DNA from: Fibrobacter sp. UWR3
GTDB taxonomy: Bacteria > Fibrobacterota > Fibrobacteria > Fibrobacterales > Fibrobacteraceae
NCBI RefSeq assembly: GCF_900143055.1
Contig: NZ_FRCW01000005.1
Coordinates: 1-64,000, forward strand
DNA: 64,000 nucleotides
Direction: 5' to 3'
Translations under genes and position numbers: made by a program
The notes under the pieces: generated by a model
Told to the model about the DNA's origin: nothing
Databases searched by the model: none
What the model saw: the letters and a program-made list of their open reading frames with translations, nothing else
Shown here: piece by piece, positions 14,262-21,940 of the stretch
Position numbering within the stretch: position 1 is the first letter of the stretch
How the letters are laid out: each line of letters begins with the position of its first letter

Positions 14262-14915
14262 CACATGGTGCAAAATTGAGTTCCACGTAGGAACTGTCGG
14301 ACGAGTTGGACCACGGACTGGCCGGAAACGGTCAAACACGTCCCAACGAGCGTGAACGTTTCATAGAATCCAGCGACATTTACAGACCGGCGCACAGTGC
14401 CTTATTTGCCGAAATTCGGCTAAAATCGGCAAATATCGCAACCTGGATACCGGTCACCAACATGTCAACCAATGGTATATGGTTGCTCCGTTTTGGGCAC
14501 GTTTCTCGGCGCCGGTGAGGCGTTTGAGACGGGTGGAACTACGGTTTGCCACTAGATGGAACTCGGGCGTGCTACGAAACACTAATATTGTTCCGATGTA
14601 CATCCGGTTTCCACATGGTGCACGATTGACTTCCAACTTCCGGGACTCCGATTGAATGTCCATAACTGCCCCGACAGTCACGACTCATTGCAGAGGGTTT
14701 TTCCTAGACAATACAGACCGGCGTACAGTGCCTTATTTGCCGAACTTCGGCTAAAAACGGCAAATATCGCAACCTGGATACCGGTCACCAACATGTCAAC
14801 CAACGGTACATGGTTGCTTCGGTTTGGGGACGTTTCTCGGCGCCGGTGAGCCGTTTTCACCGGTGGAACTACGGTTTGCCACTAGGTGGAATTCGGGCGT
14901 GCTACGAAACATAAT
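14262..14915. repeat. Tandem duplication of about 330 bp, non-coding
   Basis: The segment 14381-14522 is repeated at 14713-14854 with few changes, including TTATTTGCCGAA, CTGGATACCGGTCACCAACA and CTCGGCGCCGGTGAG. Flanking parts (CCACATGGTGCA at 14262/14608; GGTGGAACTACGGTTTGCCA at about 14531/14862) show the unit is longer. Both copies can form TTGCCG...CGGCAA and CAACCA...TGGTTG hairpins. Confidence 0.75.
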
Positions 14916-14986
14916 AACGCCAATCGCTGTACATTCCGAGCCTGCAACACGATAAGTATATGTCCTTTTTGTTATATTGTTGAAAA

Positions 14987-15640
14987 ATGAAGAAAATCGC
15001 CACAATCGCCTGCCTTTTGCTCATCGCCGTCGCCCTGATGGACGGCTGCGCCGTGACGCGCAAACTCGACGCGGCGAGCATCATGCGCAACATGAAGGTG
15101 GATTTCCGGCAGATTACGCTCGACTCGGTGGAAATCCGTCCCGACATCGTCGAGCAGCTCGGCGGAGCGATTGTCGGAGGAATCCTGCCGAACCCGAATG
15201 TCGTCGCGTTCGTGCAGAACCTCGCGAAGGGCATCGTCAACATCGATCTCGGGTACGCATACCTGGGCGTCGTCCTCGACGTGAAAAATTCCGACGTCGA
15301 TACACTCTGGCTGCGTGACTTTACCGCACACGTATCGCTCGACACGCTCATGGACCTGCCGCTCGAACTGAAGGATTCCGTCACGCTTATCCCCGGCGAG
15401 AACAAGGTACGGCTTTCCACGCGCCTCCCGCTGGACAAGAGAATTTTCAAATTCAAAGAAATCAAGGAAGTCAAGGCCACTGGCAAGCTTGTTGTGGCGC
15501 TCGGCCCGGAAGGCGAATCCGTGCCTTTTGACTTCAACGATTCCCGCACGATTTCGCACGAAGAAATGGTCGCCATTGAAGACAACGTAAGGCAGACCAT
15601 CCTGAACAGTATATTGAAAGACTGGGTCGGCGGGCTTTAA
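14987..15640 (+). CDS. Lipoprotein of unknown function, 217 aa
   Basis: The protein begins MKKIATIACLLLIAVALMDGC, a lipoprotein signal with lipobox MDGC (Cys 21). The mature part is a single domain of alternating beta strands (VDFRQITLDSVEI, VVLDVKNSDVDTLWLRDFTA, PLELKDSVTLIPGENKVRLS) similar in outline to the LEA/WHy-type immunoglobulin-like fold, but the family is not certain. No ribosome site is present; TATATT (14973-14978) ends eight bases before the ATG, suggesting a leaderless mRNA. The M3 peptidase starts 11 bases downstream with its own ribosome site, so the two probably form an operon. Confidence 0.8.
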   Translation: MKKIATIACLLLIAVALMDGCAVTRKLDAASIMRNMKVDFRQITLDSVEIRPDIVEQLGGAIVGGILPNPNVVAFVQNLAKGIVNIDLGYAYLGVVLDVKNSDVDTLWLRDFTAHVSLDTLMDLPLELKDSVTLIPGENKVRLSTRLPLDKRIFKFKEIKEVKATGKLVVALGPEGESVPFDFNDSRTISHEEMVAIEDNVRQTILNSILKDWVGGL

Positions 15641-15651
15641 CCGGAGGAAAA

Positions 15652-17337
15652 ATGAACCGCACGTATGTTCCCGAAAACTTGAACGTCGATGACACCCACG
15701 AGGTTTCTAAACTTTACAGGCACCTGCTGCAGCGCGAGATTCCCGTAGATTCCGCGAAACTCCGCCAGTGGATTCTGGACTGGAGCGAACTTGAATCGGT
15801 GCTCGGCGAAGTGAGCTGCCGCCGCTACGTGGCGATGACCTGCAATACCGCCGACGAGAAAGCCGCCAAGGCCTACACGGACTTTGTCGAAAACATCCAG
15901 CCCATCATGAACGAGTACGACGACAAGCTGAACAAGAAGCTCGTCGCCCACCCGGCAAAGGATGCGCTCCAGGGCGAATTTGGCGAGTGGTTCAAGGGCG
16001 TGCAGGTTTCTCTGGACCTGTTCTCCCCCGACAATATCGCGCTCGAGACCGAAGAGAACAAGGAAATCCAGGCGTACCAGAAGATTACCGGCGGCATGAG
16101 CGTCGAATTTGACGGCGAAACCAAGACAATGCAGCAGATGGCCGCCTACATGGAACGCACGGACCGCGAGCTGCGTGAACATGCCTGGCGCACGATGTGG
16201 GAACGCCGCCTCCAAGACAAAGACGCGCTCGACAAGTCGTTCGACAACCTGTTTGCAATCCGCAAGCAGGTGGCAAAAAACGCACATTGCAAGGACTTCA
16301 TCGACTACATTTTCCTCGCAAAGCACCGCTTCGACTACTCCCCTGCCGACTGCGAGGCCTTCCACGAGAGCATCGAGAAACTGGTCCTCCCCCTCCAGAA
16401 GGAGATATACAAGAAGCGCGCGCAGAAGATGGGCCTTGAACGCCTGCGCCCGTGGGACTTGAACGTAGACCCGCTGGACCGCGCCCCGCTCAAGCCGTAC
16501 AGCACCGGCGACGAACTCATCGAGAAGGTAGACCAGATTTTCGAGAGCATCCACCCGCAGGCTGGCAAGTGGGCCCGCGAGATGCAGGCGAAAAAACTCA
16601 TCGACCCGGATTCCAGGCTCGGCAAGGCTCCGGGTGGCTACCAGATTGGTTTTGACGAGAGCCGCCTCCCCTTCATCTTCATGAATTCGGCCTGCACGGA
16701 CCGCGATATCTACACGCTGCTGCACGAATCAGGGCACTCGTTCCACCAGTTCGCGCTTGCGGACCAGCCGATTTTCCCGTACCGCGACGTACCCGCAGAA
16801 TTTGCCGAAGTCGCGAGCATGAGCATGGAACTCATCGGCATGTCGAACCTCAAGCCCTTCTATGGCAATGACCGCGAGGCGATCGAGCGCAGCACAATCG
16901 GCGAACTCGAAGACGTTATATGGCTCTTCCCGTGGGTCGCGAGCGTCGACAGCTTCCAGCACAGGCTCTACAACTTCCCCGAGCATTCGGCGAGCGACCG
17001 CAGCGATATATGGACCGAAATCATGGACCGTTACGATGCGGGCGTGGACTACACCGGGCTCGAGGCCGTGCGCCGCAACCTCTGGCAGAAGCAGCTCCAC
17101 ATTTTCGAGTGCCCGTTCTACTACATCGAGTACGGGATTGCCCAGATTGGGGCCCTGCAGGTGTGGGCGAATTTCAAGAAAGACCCGAAAAAGGCAATCG
17201 ACGACCTGTTCCGTGCCGAAAGTCTCGGTAGTAGCCGCCCCGTGAAGGAACTCTTCGAGGCCGCAAATATCAAGTTCGACTTCTCCCCCAGGACGCTTGA
17301 ACCGCTCATGCAGGTCGTCTGGGATGAACTGAACTAG
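15652..17337 (+). CDS. M3-family oligoendopeptidase
   Basis: Zinc metallopeptidase of 561 aa of the oligoendopeptidase F/thimet clan, cleaving short peptides in the cytoplasm. The zinc motif HESGHSFH (HExGH, about residue 363) and the downstream helix EFAEVASMSMELI that supplies the third ligand are present. The length and all-helical character fit the family. AGGAGG precedes the ATG by five bases. The gene's stop codon TAG is part of a TAGACGAAAGA repeat (17335-17346), which is repeated at 17371. Confidence 0.93.
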   Translation: MNRTYVPENLNVDDTHEVSKLYRHLLQREIPVDSAKLRQWILDWSELESVLGEVSCRRYVAMTCNTADEKAAKAYTDFVENIQPIMNEYDDKLNKKLVAHPAKDALQGEFGEWFKGVQVSLDLFSPDNIALETEENKEIQAYQKITGGMSVEFDGETKTMQQMAAYMERTDRELREHAWRTMWERRLQDKDALDKSFDNLFAIRKQVAKNAHCKDFIDYIFLAKHRFDYSPADCEAFHESIEKLVLPLQKEIYKKRAQKMGLERLRPWDLNVDPLDRAPLKPYSTGDELIEKVDQIFESIHPQAGKWAREMQAKKLIDPDSRLGKAPGGYQIGFDESRLPFIFMNSACTDRDIYTLLHESGHSFHQFALADQPIFPYRDVPAEFAEVASMSMELIGMSNLKPFYGNDREAIERSTIGELEDVIWLFPWVASVDSFQHRLYNFPEHSASDRSDIWTEIMDRYDAGVDYTGLEAVRRNLWQKQLHIFECPFYYIEYGIAQIGALQVWANFKKDPKKAIDDLFRAESLGSSRPVKELFEAANIKFDFSPRTLEPLMQVVWDELN

Positions 17338-17388
17338 ACGAAAGAACGCCCCACCGAAGGTGGGACTTTAGACGAAAGACGAAAGAAA
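17335..17388. repeat. TAGACGAAAGA repeat cluster
   Basis: TAGACGAAAGA starts at 17335 (giving the peptidase stop codon) and again at about 17371, separated by a CCCCACC...GGTGGG hairpin-like stretch. Same unit as the ends of the ligA insertion (58652-58744) and, inverted, the cluster at 46602-46628. Confidence 0.65.
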
Positions 17389-17432
17389 TATCTTTTTTTT
17401 CGCAAATTTTTGCAAAAAATGGCCAAAATCGG

Positions 17433-17461
17433 TTGACAAGAGCCAAAAATCAATCTATATT
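17433..17461 (+). promoter_or_regulatory. Promoter of tRNA-Ser/rpoZ
   Basis: TTGACA, 17-base spacer, TATATT, 14 bases before the mature tRNA 5' end. Confidence 0.85.
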
Positions 17462-17475
17462 TGGCCTCACATCCT

Positions 17476-17560
17476 GGAGGGATGGCCGAGTGGTTGAAGG
17501 CGCACGCTTGGAAAGCGTGTTTACTTTACGGTAACGAGGGTTCGAATCCCTCTCCCTCTT
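17476..17560 (+). tRNA. tRNA-Ser (GGA)
   Basis: Class II tRNA with long variable arm. Anticodon loop CTTGGAAAG gives anticodon GGA, reading TCC/TCT. Acceptor stem GGAGGGA/TCCCTCT, T arm GAGGG-TTCGAAT-CCCTC. CCA is not encoded. The 1:72 pair is G-U instead of the usual G-C. Confidence 0.93.
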
Positions 17561-17584
17561 CTAAAATTTTTCGGAGGTACCCCG

Positions 17585-17911
17585 ATGTCCGATCAGAGAG
17601 TCTATCTTGACGATATCTACGCAAGCAAGGAATGCGAAGGTTCTGTGTTCCGCGCTGTCGTGATGATGGCCCAGGAAGCACGTTTCGTGAACAACCAGGC
17701 CAGCCAGGGTTACATCCACCTGAACAAAAAGCCGACCACGATTGCCATGTACAAGTTCAAGGAAGGCAAGCTCTCCATGACGGAAAAGAAGAACAACGAC
17801 GTGACTGAAGAAGCCGTTGCCGCCGCTCAGGAAGCTGCACAGGCCGAAGCCGCCGCACCGGAAAACATCGCTGAAAATGCCGCTGCCGCAGATGCAGCCT
17901 TCGGCGTGTAA
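17585..17911 (+). CDS. rpoZ: RNA polymerase omega subunit
   Basis: The 108-residue protein contains RAVVMMAQEARFVNNQ followed by KKPTTIAMYKFKEGKLS, the RpoZ/RPB6 core in which KPTTIAxxExxxGK is the hallmark. It helps assembly of the beta' subunit. The C-terminal third (residues 75-108) is an Ala/Glu-rich tail with no recognised fold. GGAGG lies seven bases before the ATG. It is only 24 bp after tRNA-Ser and shares its promoter; the terminator at 17936-17962 closes the unit. Confidence 0.88.
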   Translation: MSDQRVYLDDIYASKECEGSVFRAVVMMAQEARFVNNQASQGYIHLNKKPTTIAMYKFKEGKLSMTEKKNNDVTEEAVAAAQEAAQAEAAAPENIAENAAAADAAFGV

Positions 17912-17935
17912 TCAACTCGCGACAAACTTTTAGAA

Positions 17936-17962
17936 AACGGCTCCACTCGAGCCGTTTTTTTT
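17936..17962 (+). terminator. Terminator after rpoZ
   Basis: Perfect stem AACGGCT/AGCCGTT followed by eight T. Confidence 0.9.
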
Positions 17963-18069
17963 GTATGAGGGTAAGCACCGAAGGTGCCAGTGGACACTTT
18001 TGTCGCTACGCGACTGCGGTGTGACGTTTTACTTCTGGAAAAAAAACTACGTGTTTCGCGGATGCGAGT

Positions 18070-19248
18070 CTACTTCTGGAAAAGGACCTTATGCGTATTG
18101 CGGTTGCGGCCGAGGGTTTGCCCGCGGACACTCCTCCCCTTCAGGTCGAACGTCCTGGTCGGCGCAGCCTGCAGCTGAATGTCGCGGATACGGACAATCC
18201 TCGTTATCGACGTATCAGTCTTGCTCGTGTCAGAAGTATCGGGAGCGACGACGCTCGTATCGCCTGCAGAAGACGTATCGGGCTTCATGCCCACCTCCTC
18301 GAGTTGCCAGATGAAGGATTCGTCGCGGTCTACCTTGCGGTTCTGCTGTACCTGCGTGCCTACCGCCTGCAGGTAGAGCCCGCTCTTGTAATTCTTGAGC
18401 AAGAAGGCATTCGGCGTATTGATTCCGGCATCATCGAAGGTATAACGCTGGTGCGCCCCACCGTTGTAGCCGTAGGTCGAGGCAACAATGCCAGCGGCCG
18501 TAGATTCGTTAGGGATATCCACGACGCGGCTCCCGAGCTGAATGTAGTATGTAACGGGGTTATCGCCCACTGAGAAAATCTTCACGAAAGTCGCCGCATC
18601 GCTACAATCCATGAGTTCGAGCGCATTGCTGGCCGTAATTCCCATGCATTTCTTTGTTTCGCCGAGGGACTTGATCCTCCCCTCCTTGTAGAACGCCACC
18701 TTGAACAGCTGCTGGTAAATGGTCTCCACGAGAATCACGTGGTTGATCAGGTCCTTTTCGGACTTGGCCTCGCTCGCCTGGTTCAGACCATACGGCCATA
18801 TATGCTGACGGTCGCAATGAAGTTCCGCATTCGGGCCGTCCATTTCGCGGAGTTTCGCCTGCACCTTGTCGTCCCTGAACACCCCGTCCACGCACGTTGC
18901 AGCATATTCCGATGTGGTTCCGACTCCAAGCGTGTGCGCCATCTCATGCATGGCCGTGGGCACCACCATGTAGCTGCGGTTCTCTCCAAACCGGAGGTCG
19001 CCGTTGCTGCTCGCCTCGGCCGTGGGCACGCCCGGCGCGTAGTAAACGTTGATGAACTTCGAAAGGTTCGAGTAGGTGTTGTAGAGCTTGACCGCCGAAT
19101 CCATCACGGTCGTAATGCGCTTGTAGGCGTCCTGCTCGTCGGCAGTCGGGTTTGCGGACTTGTGGAGCGTGTAGGTGACCTCGGCATGCGAAGACACAGC
19201 CATAAGGGCAATGGCCAACACCGCTAGCAGGCTTCTCTCGAAAAGCAT
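18070..19248 (-). CDS. Secreted zinc metalloprotease with ricin-like module
   Basis: A 392-residue secreted protein: signal peptide (cut near residue 22, SSHA-E), a protease domain (about 23-210) with the zincin motif HEMAHTLGVG, and a ricin/CBM13-like beta-trefoil (about 215-320; GYNGGAHQRYTF, NYKSGLYLQAVG). A Thr/Ser/Asp-rich linker (about 325-350) leads to a C-terminal sequence FDLKGRSVRG...HKVLFQK that resembles a type IX sorting tail. The exact peptidase family was not recognised. The gene stands alone on the minus strand, convergent with rpoZ and divergent from the aldolase gene. Confidence 0.85.
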   Translation of the reverse strand: MLFERSLLAVLAIALMAVSSHAEVTYTLHKSANPTADEQDAYKRITTVMDSAVKLYNTYSNLSKFINVYYAPGVPTAEASSNGDLRFGENRSYMVVPTAMHEMAHTLGVGTTSEYAATCVDGVFRDDKVQAKLREMDGPNAELHCDRQHIWPYGLNQASEAKSEKDLINHVILVETIYQQLFKVAFYKEGRIKSLGETKKCMGITASNALELMDCSDAATFVKIFSVGDNPVTYYIQLGSRVVDIPNESTAAGIVASTYGYNGGAHQRYTFDDAGINTPNAFLLKNYKSGLYLQAVGTQVQQNRKVDRDESFIWQLEEVGMKPDTSSAGDTSVVAPDTSDTSKTDTSITRIVRIRDIQLQAAPTRTFDLKGRSVRGQTLGRNRNTHKVLFQK

Positions 19249-19357
19249 AGATACTCCTTAAAACCAGACACCTCTTTTAATATACATTCCTGCCGCTCGT
19301 CCCGCAAGTAAAAACCGAAAAATCGGACGGGCATGCGCAGAACGGCGACGAAATTGG

Positions 19358-19386
19358 TGGACAAAACAGGGTGAAAATGCTATCTT
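19358..19386 (+). promoter_or_regulatory. Promoter of fba
   Basis: TGGACA, 17-base spacer, TATCTT. The leader of about 50 bases includes GGCGA-tgcaag-TCGCC and the ribosome site AGAGGT. Confidence 0.65.
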
Positions 19387-19444
19387 TAGCCCCGTAACTT
19401 TTAACCGGCGATGCAAGTCGCCAAAGAATCAAGAGGTAAAACAA

Positions 19445-20446
19445 ATGGCAGTTTCTTACAAGGAACTCGGCCTGGTGAACACCAGGGAAATGTTTGCAAA
19501 GGCTGTTAAGGGTGGCTACGCCATCCCGGCTTTCAACTTCAACACCATGGAACAGATGCAGGCCATCGTGCAGGCCGCCGTTGAAACCAAGTCTCCGGTG
19601 ATCATGCAGGTCTCTAAGGGTGCCCGCAACTACGCCAACGGCACCATCCTCCGCTACATGGCCCAGGGTGCTGTTGAATACGCCAAGGAACTCGGCTGCG
19701 CCAATCCGCAGATCGTGCTCCACCTCGACCACGGTGACTCTTTCGAACTCTGCAAGGACTGCATCGACAACGGTTTCTCTTCCGTGATGATCGACGGTTC
19801 TGCTCTTCCGTACGAAGAAAACATCGCCCTCACCAAGAAGGTTGTTGAATACGCTCACCAGCACGACGTGACCGTCGAAGCTGAACTCGGCGTGCTCGCC
19901 GGTGTGGAAGACGAAGTTGCTTCTGAAGTTTCTCACTACACCAAGCCGGAAGAAGTGATCGACTTCGCTACCCGTACGGGCTGCGACTCCCTCGCTATCT
20001 CCATCGGTACCAGCCACGGCGCTTACAAGTTCAAGCCGGAACAGTGCACTCGCGACCCGAAGACTGGCAAGCTCGTTCCGCCTCCCCTGGCATTCGACGT
20101 GCTCCACGCCATCGAAAAAAAGCTCCCGGGCTTCCCGATCGTGCTCCACGGTTCTTCTTCCGTGCCGCAGGACGAAGTGGACACCATCAACGCCCACGGT
20201 GGCAAGCTCCCGGATGCAGTCGGTATTCCGGAAGAACAGCTCCGCGAAGCTTCTCGCTCTGCTGTCTGCAAGATCAACATCGACTCTGACAGCCGTCTCG
20301 CCATGACTGCCGCTATCCGTAAGTATTTCGACGAACATCCGGAACACTTCGACCCGCGCCAGTACCTCAAGCCGGCTCGTGAAAACATGAAGAAGATGTA
20401 CATGCACAAGATCGTTGACGTTCTTGGTTCCAACGACAAGCTGTAA
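19445..20446 (+). CDS. fba: Class II fructose-bisphosphate aldolase
   Basis: Zinc-dependent aldolase of glycolysis and gluconeogenesis (fructose 1,6-bisphosphate to DHAP plus glyceraldehyde 3-phosphate). The 333-aa protein has the first class II signature HLDHGDSFELCKDCIDNGF, the loop VEAELGVLAGVED, the zinc ligand in ISIGTSHGAYKF and the phosphate-binding HGSSSVP and KINIDSDSRLA. Codon use is strongly biased (GGT, AAG, ATC), as expected for a highly expressed gene. It has its own promoter and is followed by strong hairpins. Confidence 0.97.
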   Translation: MAVSYKELGLVNTREMFAKAVKGGYAIPAFNFNTMEQMQAIVQAAVETKSPVIMQVSKGARNYANGTILRYMAQGAVEYAKELGCANPQIVLHLDHGDSFELCKDCIDNGFSSVMIDGSALPYEENIALTKKVVEYAHQHDVTVEAELGVLAGVEDEVASEVSHYTKPEEVIDFATRTGCDSLAISIGTSHGAYKFKPEQCTRDPKTGKLVPPPLAFDVLHAIEKKLPGFPIVLHGSSSVPQDEVDTINAHGGKLPDAVGIPEEQLREASRSAVCKINIDSDSRLAMTAAIRKYFDEHPEHFDPRQYLKPARENMKKMYMHKIVDVLGSNDKL

Positions 20447-20587
20447 TGAGACCGCTCGGGCTAGAATCTGTACAACAAGTACAGGGCTGGCCCTCGCTCT
20501 CGCAAAAGCGTGCAAAACGAGCGTCGCGAAATTATGCTTGCATAATTTCATGACCGAGTGAAGCCGCGGACGCAGAAAGCGTCAATC

Positions 20588-20615
20588 GCGACCGGTTAAT
20601 ACCGGTCGCTTTTTG
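20588..20615 (+). terminator. Terminator downstream of fba
   Basis: Perfect 9-bp stem GCGACCGGT-taat-ACCGGTCGC followed by TTTTTG. Confidence 0.9.
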
Positions 20616-20629
20616 CTCACAGTTTTCCT

Positions 20630-20666
20630 GTCATCCTGGAGGTCGCGCAGCGACCGATAGGATCCA
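20630..20666. repeat. GTCATCCTGG...GGATCC palindromic repeat
   Basis: GTCATCCTGGA-GGTCGC-gca-GCGACC-gataGGATCC, framed like the other TCAT...ATC palindromes of the window. Confidence 0.6.
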
Positions 20667-20693
20667 AAGCAAAAAAGCTTAGAAGCCGCACGG

Positions 20694-20716
20694 GTTAAAC
20701 CGCGCGGTTTTTTGTT
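20694..20716 (+). terminator. Second hairpin with T-tract
   Basis: GCCGC-a-CGG-gttaaa-CCG-c-GCGGT followed by TTTTTTG. Confidence 0.6.
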
Positions 20717-20777
20717 GTCTTTCCTGCTGGATTTTCATTTGAAAAAAGATATATTTAAGGCAAATTAAGGAGTTACC

Positions 20778-21590
20778 ATGTTTTCATTCCGTGCCAGCAA
20801 TTTTTTCTGTTTGATTCCTGCCGCCATTTTTGCCTTGAATGATGCAGCTTCGGCAAACACGTGTACGGATGCCGTCTATCAGAACCAATCGCCGATGATG
20901 TTCAATCGTGAAAGCTTCGTTCGCGTTGATTCAGTTTATATAAACGATGACAGCAGCTCCTGGAAAGGGAAAAAATATATATACAACAATGGAATTATTG
21001 AAAAAGTCCGTGCGGATTTCAAGAATGAAAATCATGCACCCGCCTTTTGGATTTTTTACAATGATACCAACGAGACCGTATTGAAGAACGAAGGGTATGA
21101 ATACATCGTATCTGGAGAAAAAACACAAGATACCTTATTGTATGATATTAAAACGTATTATAAGGGAAAATTTGAATATACTCAATTAATTAGGATTGCT
21201 CCAAATTATTTAAGTGAAGAACTAAAAAATTCTTCTTATTCAGAACTATTGGAAATGTTTTTCAGAAACGATTCTCTTATTGATTCAAGAACTGTAAACT
21301 ATAATACTGATTCTTCAAGAACAGAAGAAAGATTCTATGTTGCGGATCTAGATGATAATTATAAATGTGAACTATACGATGAAGAAAATAATCTTCTATC
21401 TACTTTTTTATACAAGCCCGGCGAAAATGGATTCTCTATAATACAATCTAAAGGGGATAATTATACTGAAACCTATTTTATAAATGTAAAACAAAATACA
21501 ACCTCTATCCGCAAGACTCTCAAGCCCGTCAAAATCACCCCCAGGGCCCGCTATTTCGATCTGCTCGGTCGTTATAAATTCACGAAATAA
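20778..21590 (+). CDS. Secreted protein of unknown function with shortened C-terminal tail
   Basis: The 270-residue protein has a signal peptide (MFSFRASNFFCLIPAAIFAL, cut near residue 29) and a Tyr/Asn/Asp-rich body with many paired YY, NDT and EEN segments that suggest a beta-rich surface protein. The family was not recognised. The C-terminus TPRARYFDLLGRYKFTK looks like the first strand of the type IX-like tails seen in neighbours (FDLxGR) but ends before the rest. The middle of the gene (about 21150-21490) is clearly more A/T-rich than its surroundings and uses different codons, a sign of acquisition or relaxed selection. AAGGAG precedes the ATG. Confidence 0.7.
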   Translation: MFSFRASNFFCLIPAAIFALNDAASANTCTDAVYQNQSPMMFNRESFVRVDSVYINDDSSSWKGKKYIYNNGIIEKVRADFKNENHAPAFWIFYNDTNETVLKNEGYEYIVSGEKTQDTLLYDIKTYYKGKFEYTQLIRIAPNYLSEELKNSSYSELLEMFFRNDSLIDSRTVNYNTDSSRTEERFYVADLDDNYKCELYDEENNLLSTFLYKPGENGFSIIQSKGDNYTETYFINVKQNTTSIRKTLKPVKITPRARYFDLLGRYKFTK

Positions 21591-21595
21591 ACGAA

Positions 21596-21636
21596 GATGC
21601 CCGCCTACATGCTCACTACAAGCCGCGGGCATGACA
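21596..21636. repeat. GATGCCCGC...GCGGGCATGAC inverted repeat
   Basis: Arms GATGCCCGC and GCGGGCATGAC flank about 20 bases. Probably a member of the TCAT...ATC palindromes with a longer loop. Confidence 0.5.
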
Positions 21637-21645
21637 ATGCTATCC

Positions 21646-21679
21646 TCCATCATCCATTATCAATTATCAATCATCAATT
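21646..21679. repeat. ATCATCAATTATC simple repeat
   Basis: Tandem ATCA/TTATCA units run directly into the start codon at 21680. Similar tracts of TAATGAC/ATTGATGA type adjoin start or stop codons at 32221, 34561, 40271 and 53351. Confidence 0.5.
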
Positions 21680-21937
21680 ATGTACTGCCCTCACTGCCAC
21701 TCCGAATTAAAAGACGACGCCACGTTCTGCCCACATTGCGGGAGCGACGCCGATACCGGCTGGAAGGAAGGCGCAGAATTTACCGACCTCGAAACGCCGG
21801 ATTATGATGAGATTTTGGAAAACGAGTTCGGCGACGACCCGGACAGTCCCTACACAAAAAAGAAAAAGGCGAACCCGCTCGCCATAGCGGCCGCCGTTAT
21901 CGTGGCACTCGCGTTTATCGCGGCAATGATTTTTTAG
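21680..21937 (+). CDS. Small zinc-ribbon membrane protein, 85 aa
   Basis: The N-terminus MYCPHCHSELKDDATFCPHC is a complete CxxC...CxxC zinc ribbon; an acidic linker (residues 27-60) follows and the C-terminus is one transmembrane helix (NPLAIAAAVIVALAFIAAMIF). It would be tail-anchored with the ribbon in the cytoplasm. The function is unknown. There is no ribosome site: the start codon directly follows a simple repeat. It converges on the histidine kinase gene with only three bases between stop codons. Confidence 0.8.
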   Translation: MYCPHCHSELKDDATFCPHCGSDADTGWKEGAEFTDLETPDYDEILENEFGDDPDSPYTKKKKANPLAIAAAVIVALAFIAAMIF

Positions 21938-21940
21938 AAT

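Larger units (their letters stand above)
13668..14986. other. 1.3-kb gene-free region
   Basis: No credible gene was found between grpE and the lipoprotein at 14987. The left part (13740-14080) is very A/T-rich and contains repeated TTACATACCA motifs in both orientations. The right part (14262-14915) holds a tandem duplication of about 330 bp. Short open frames exist in the duplicated part, but differences between the two copies fall mostly at positions that would change the protein, which argues against coding. Confidence 0.65.
20447..20777. other. Structured 3' region of fba, possible non-coding RNA
   Basis: No gene in 330 bases, but several hairpins: CTGTAC-aacaa-GTACAG (about 20469), GAAATTATG-cttg-CATAATTTC (about 20529), the terminator 20588-20615, a TCATCC-type repeat (20630-20666) and a second terminator-like hairpin (20694-20716). 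Either a long 3' leader region or a small RNA ending at 20615. Confidence 0.45.

Noticed and set aside
14306-14849. Two similar short frames (70 and 65 codons) in the tandem duplication, ending VSRRR in both.
   Set aside because: Most differences between copies change amino acids (H/Y, I/L, S/T, I/T, H/D), and there is no ribosome site, so conservation is of DNA, not protein.
20447-20615. SRP RNA, 6S RNA or RNase P RNA downstream of fba.
   Set aside because: Hairpins exist, but none of the conserved motifs of those RNAs (GGAA tetraloop domain, ACAGRAR-type P4 sequences) were recognised.
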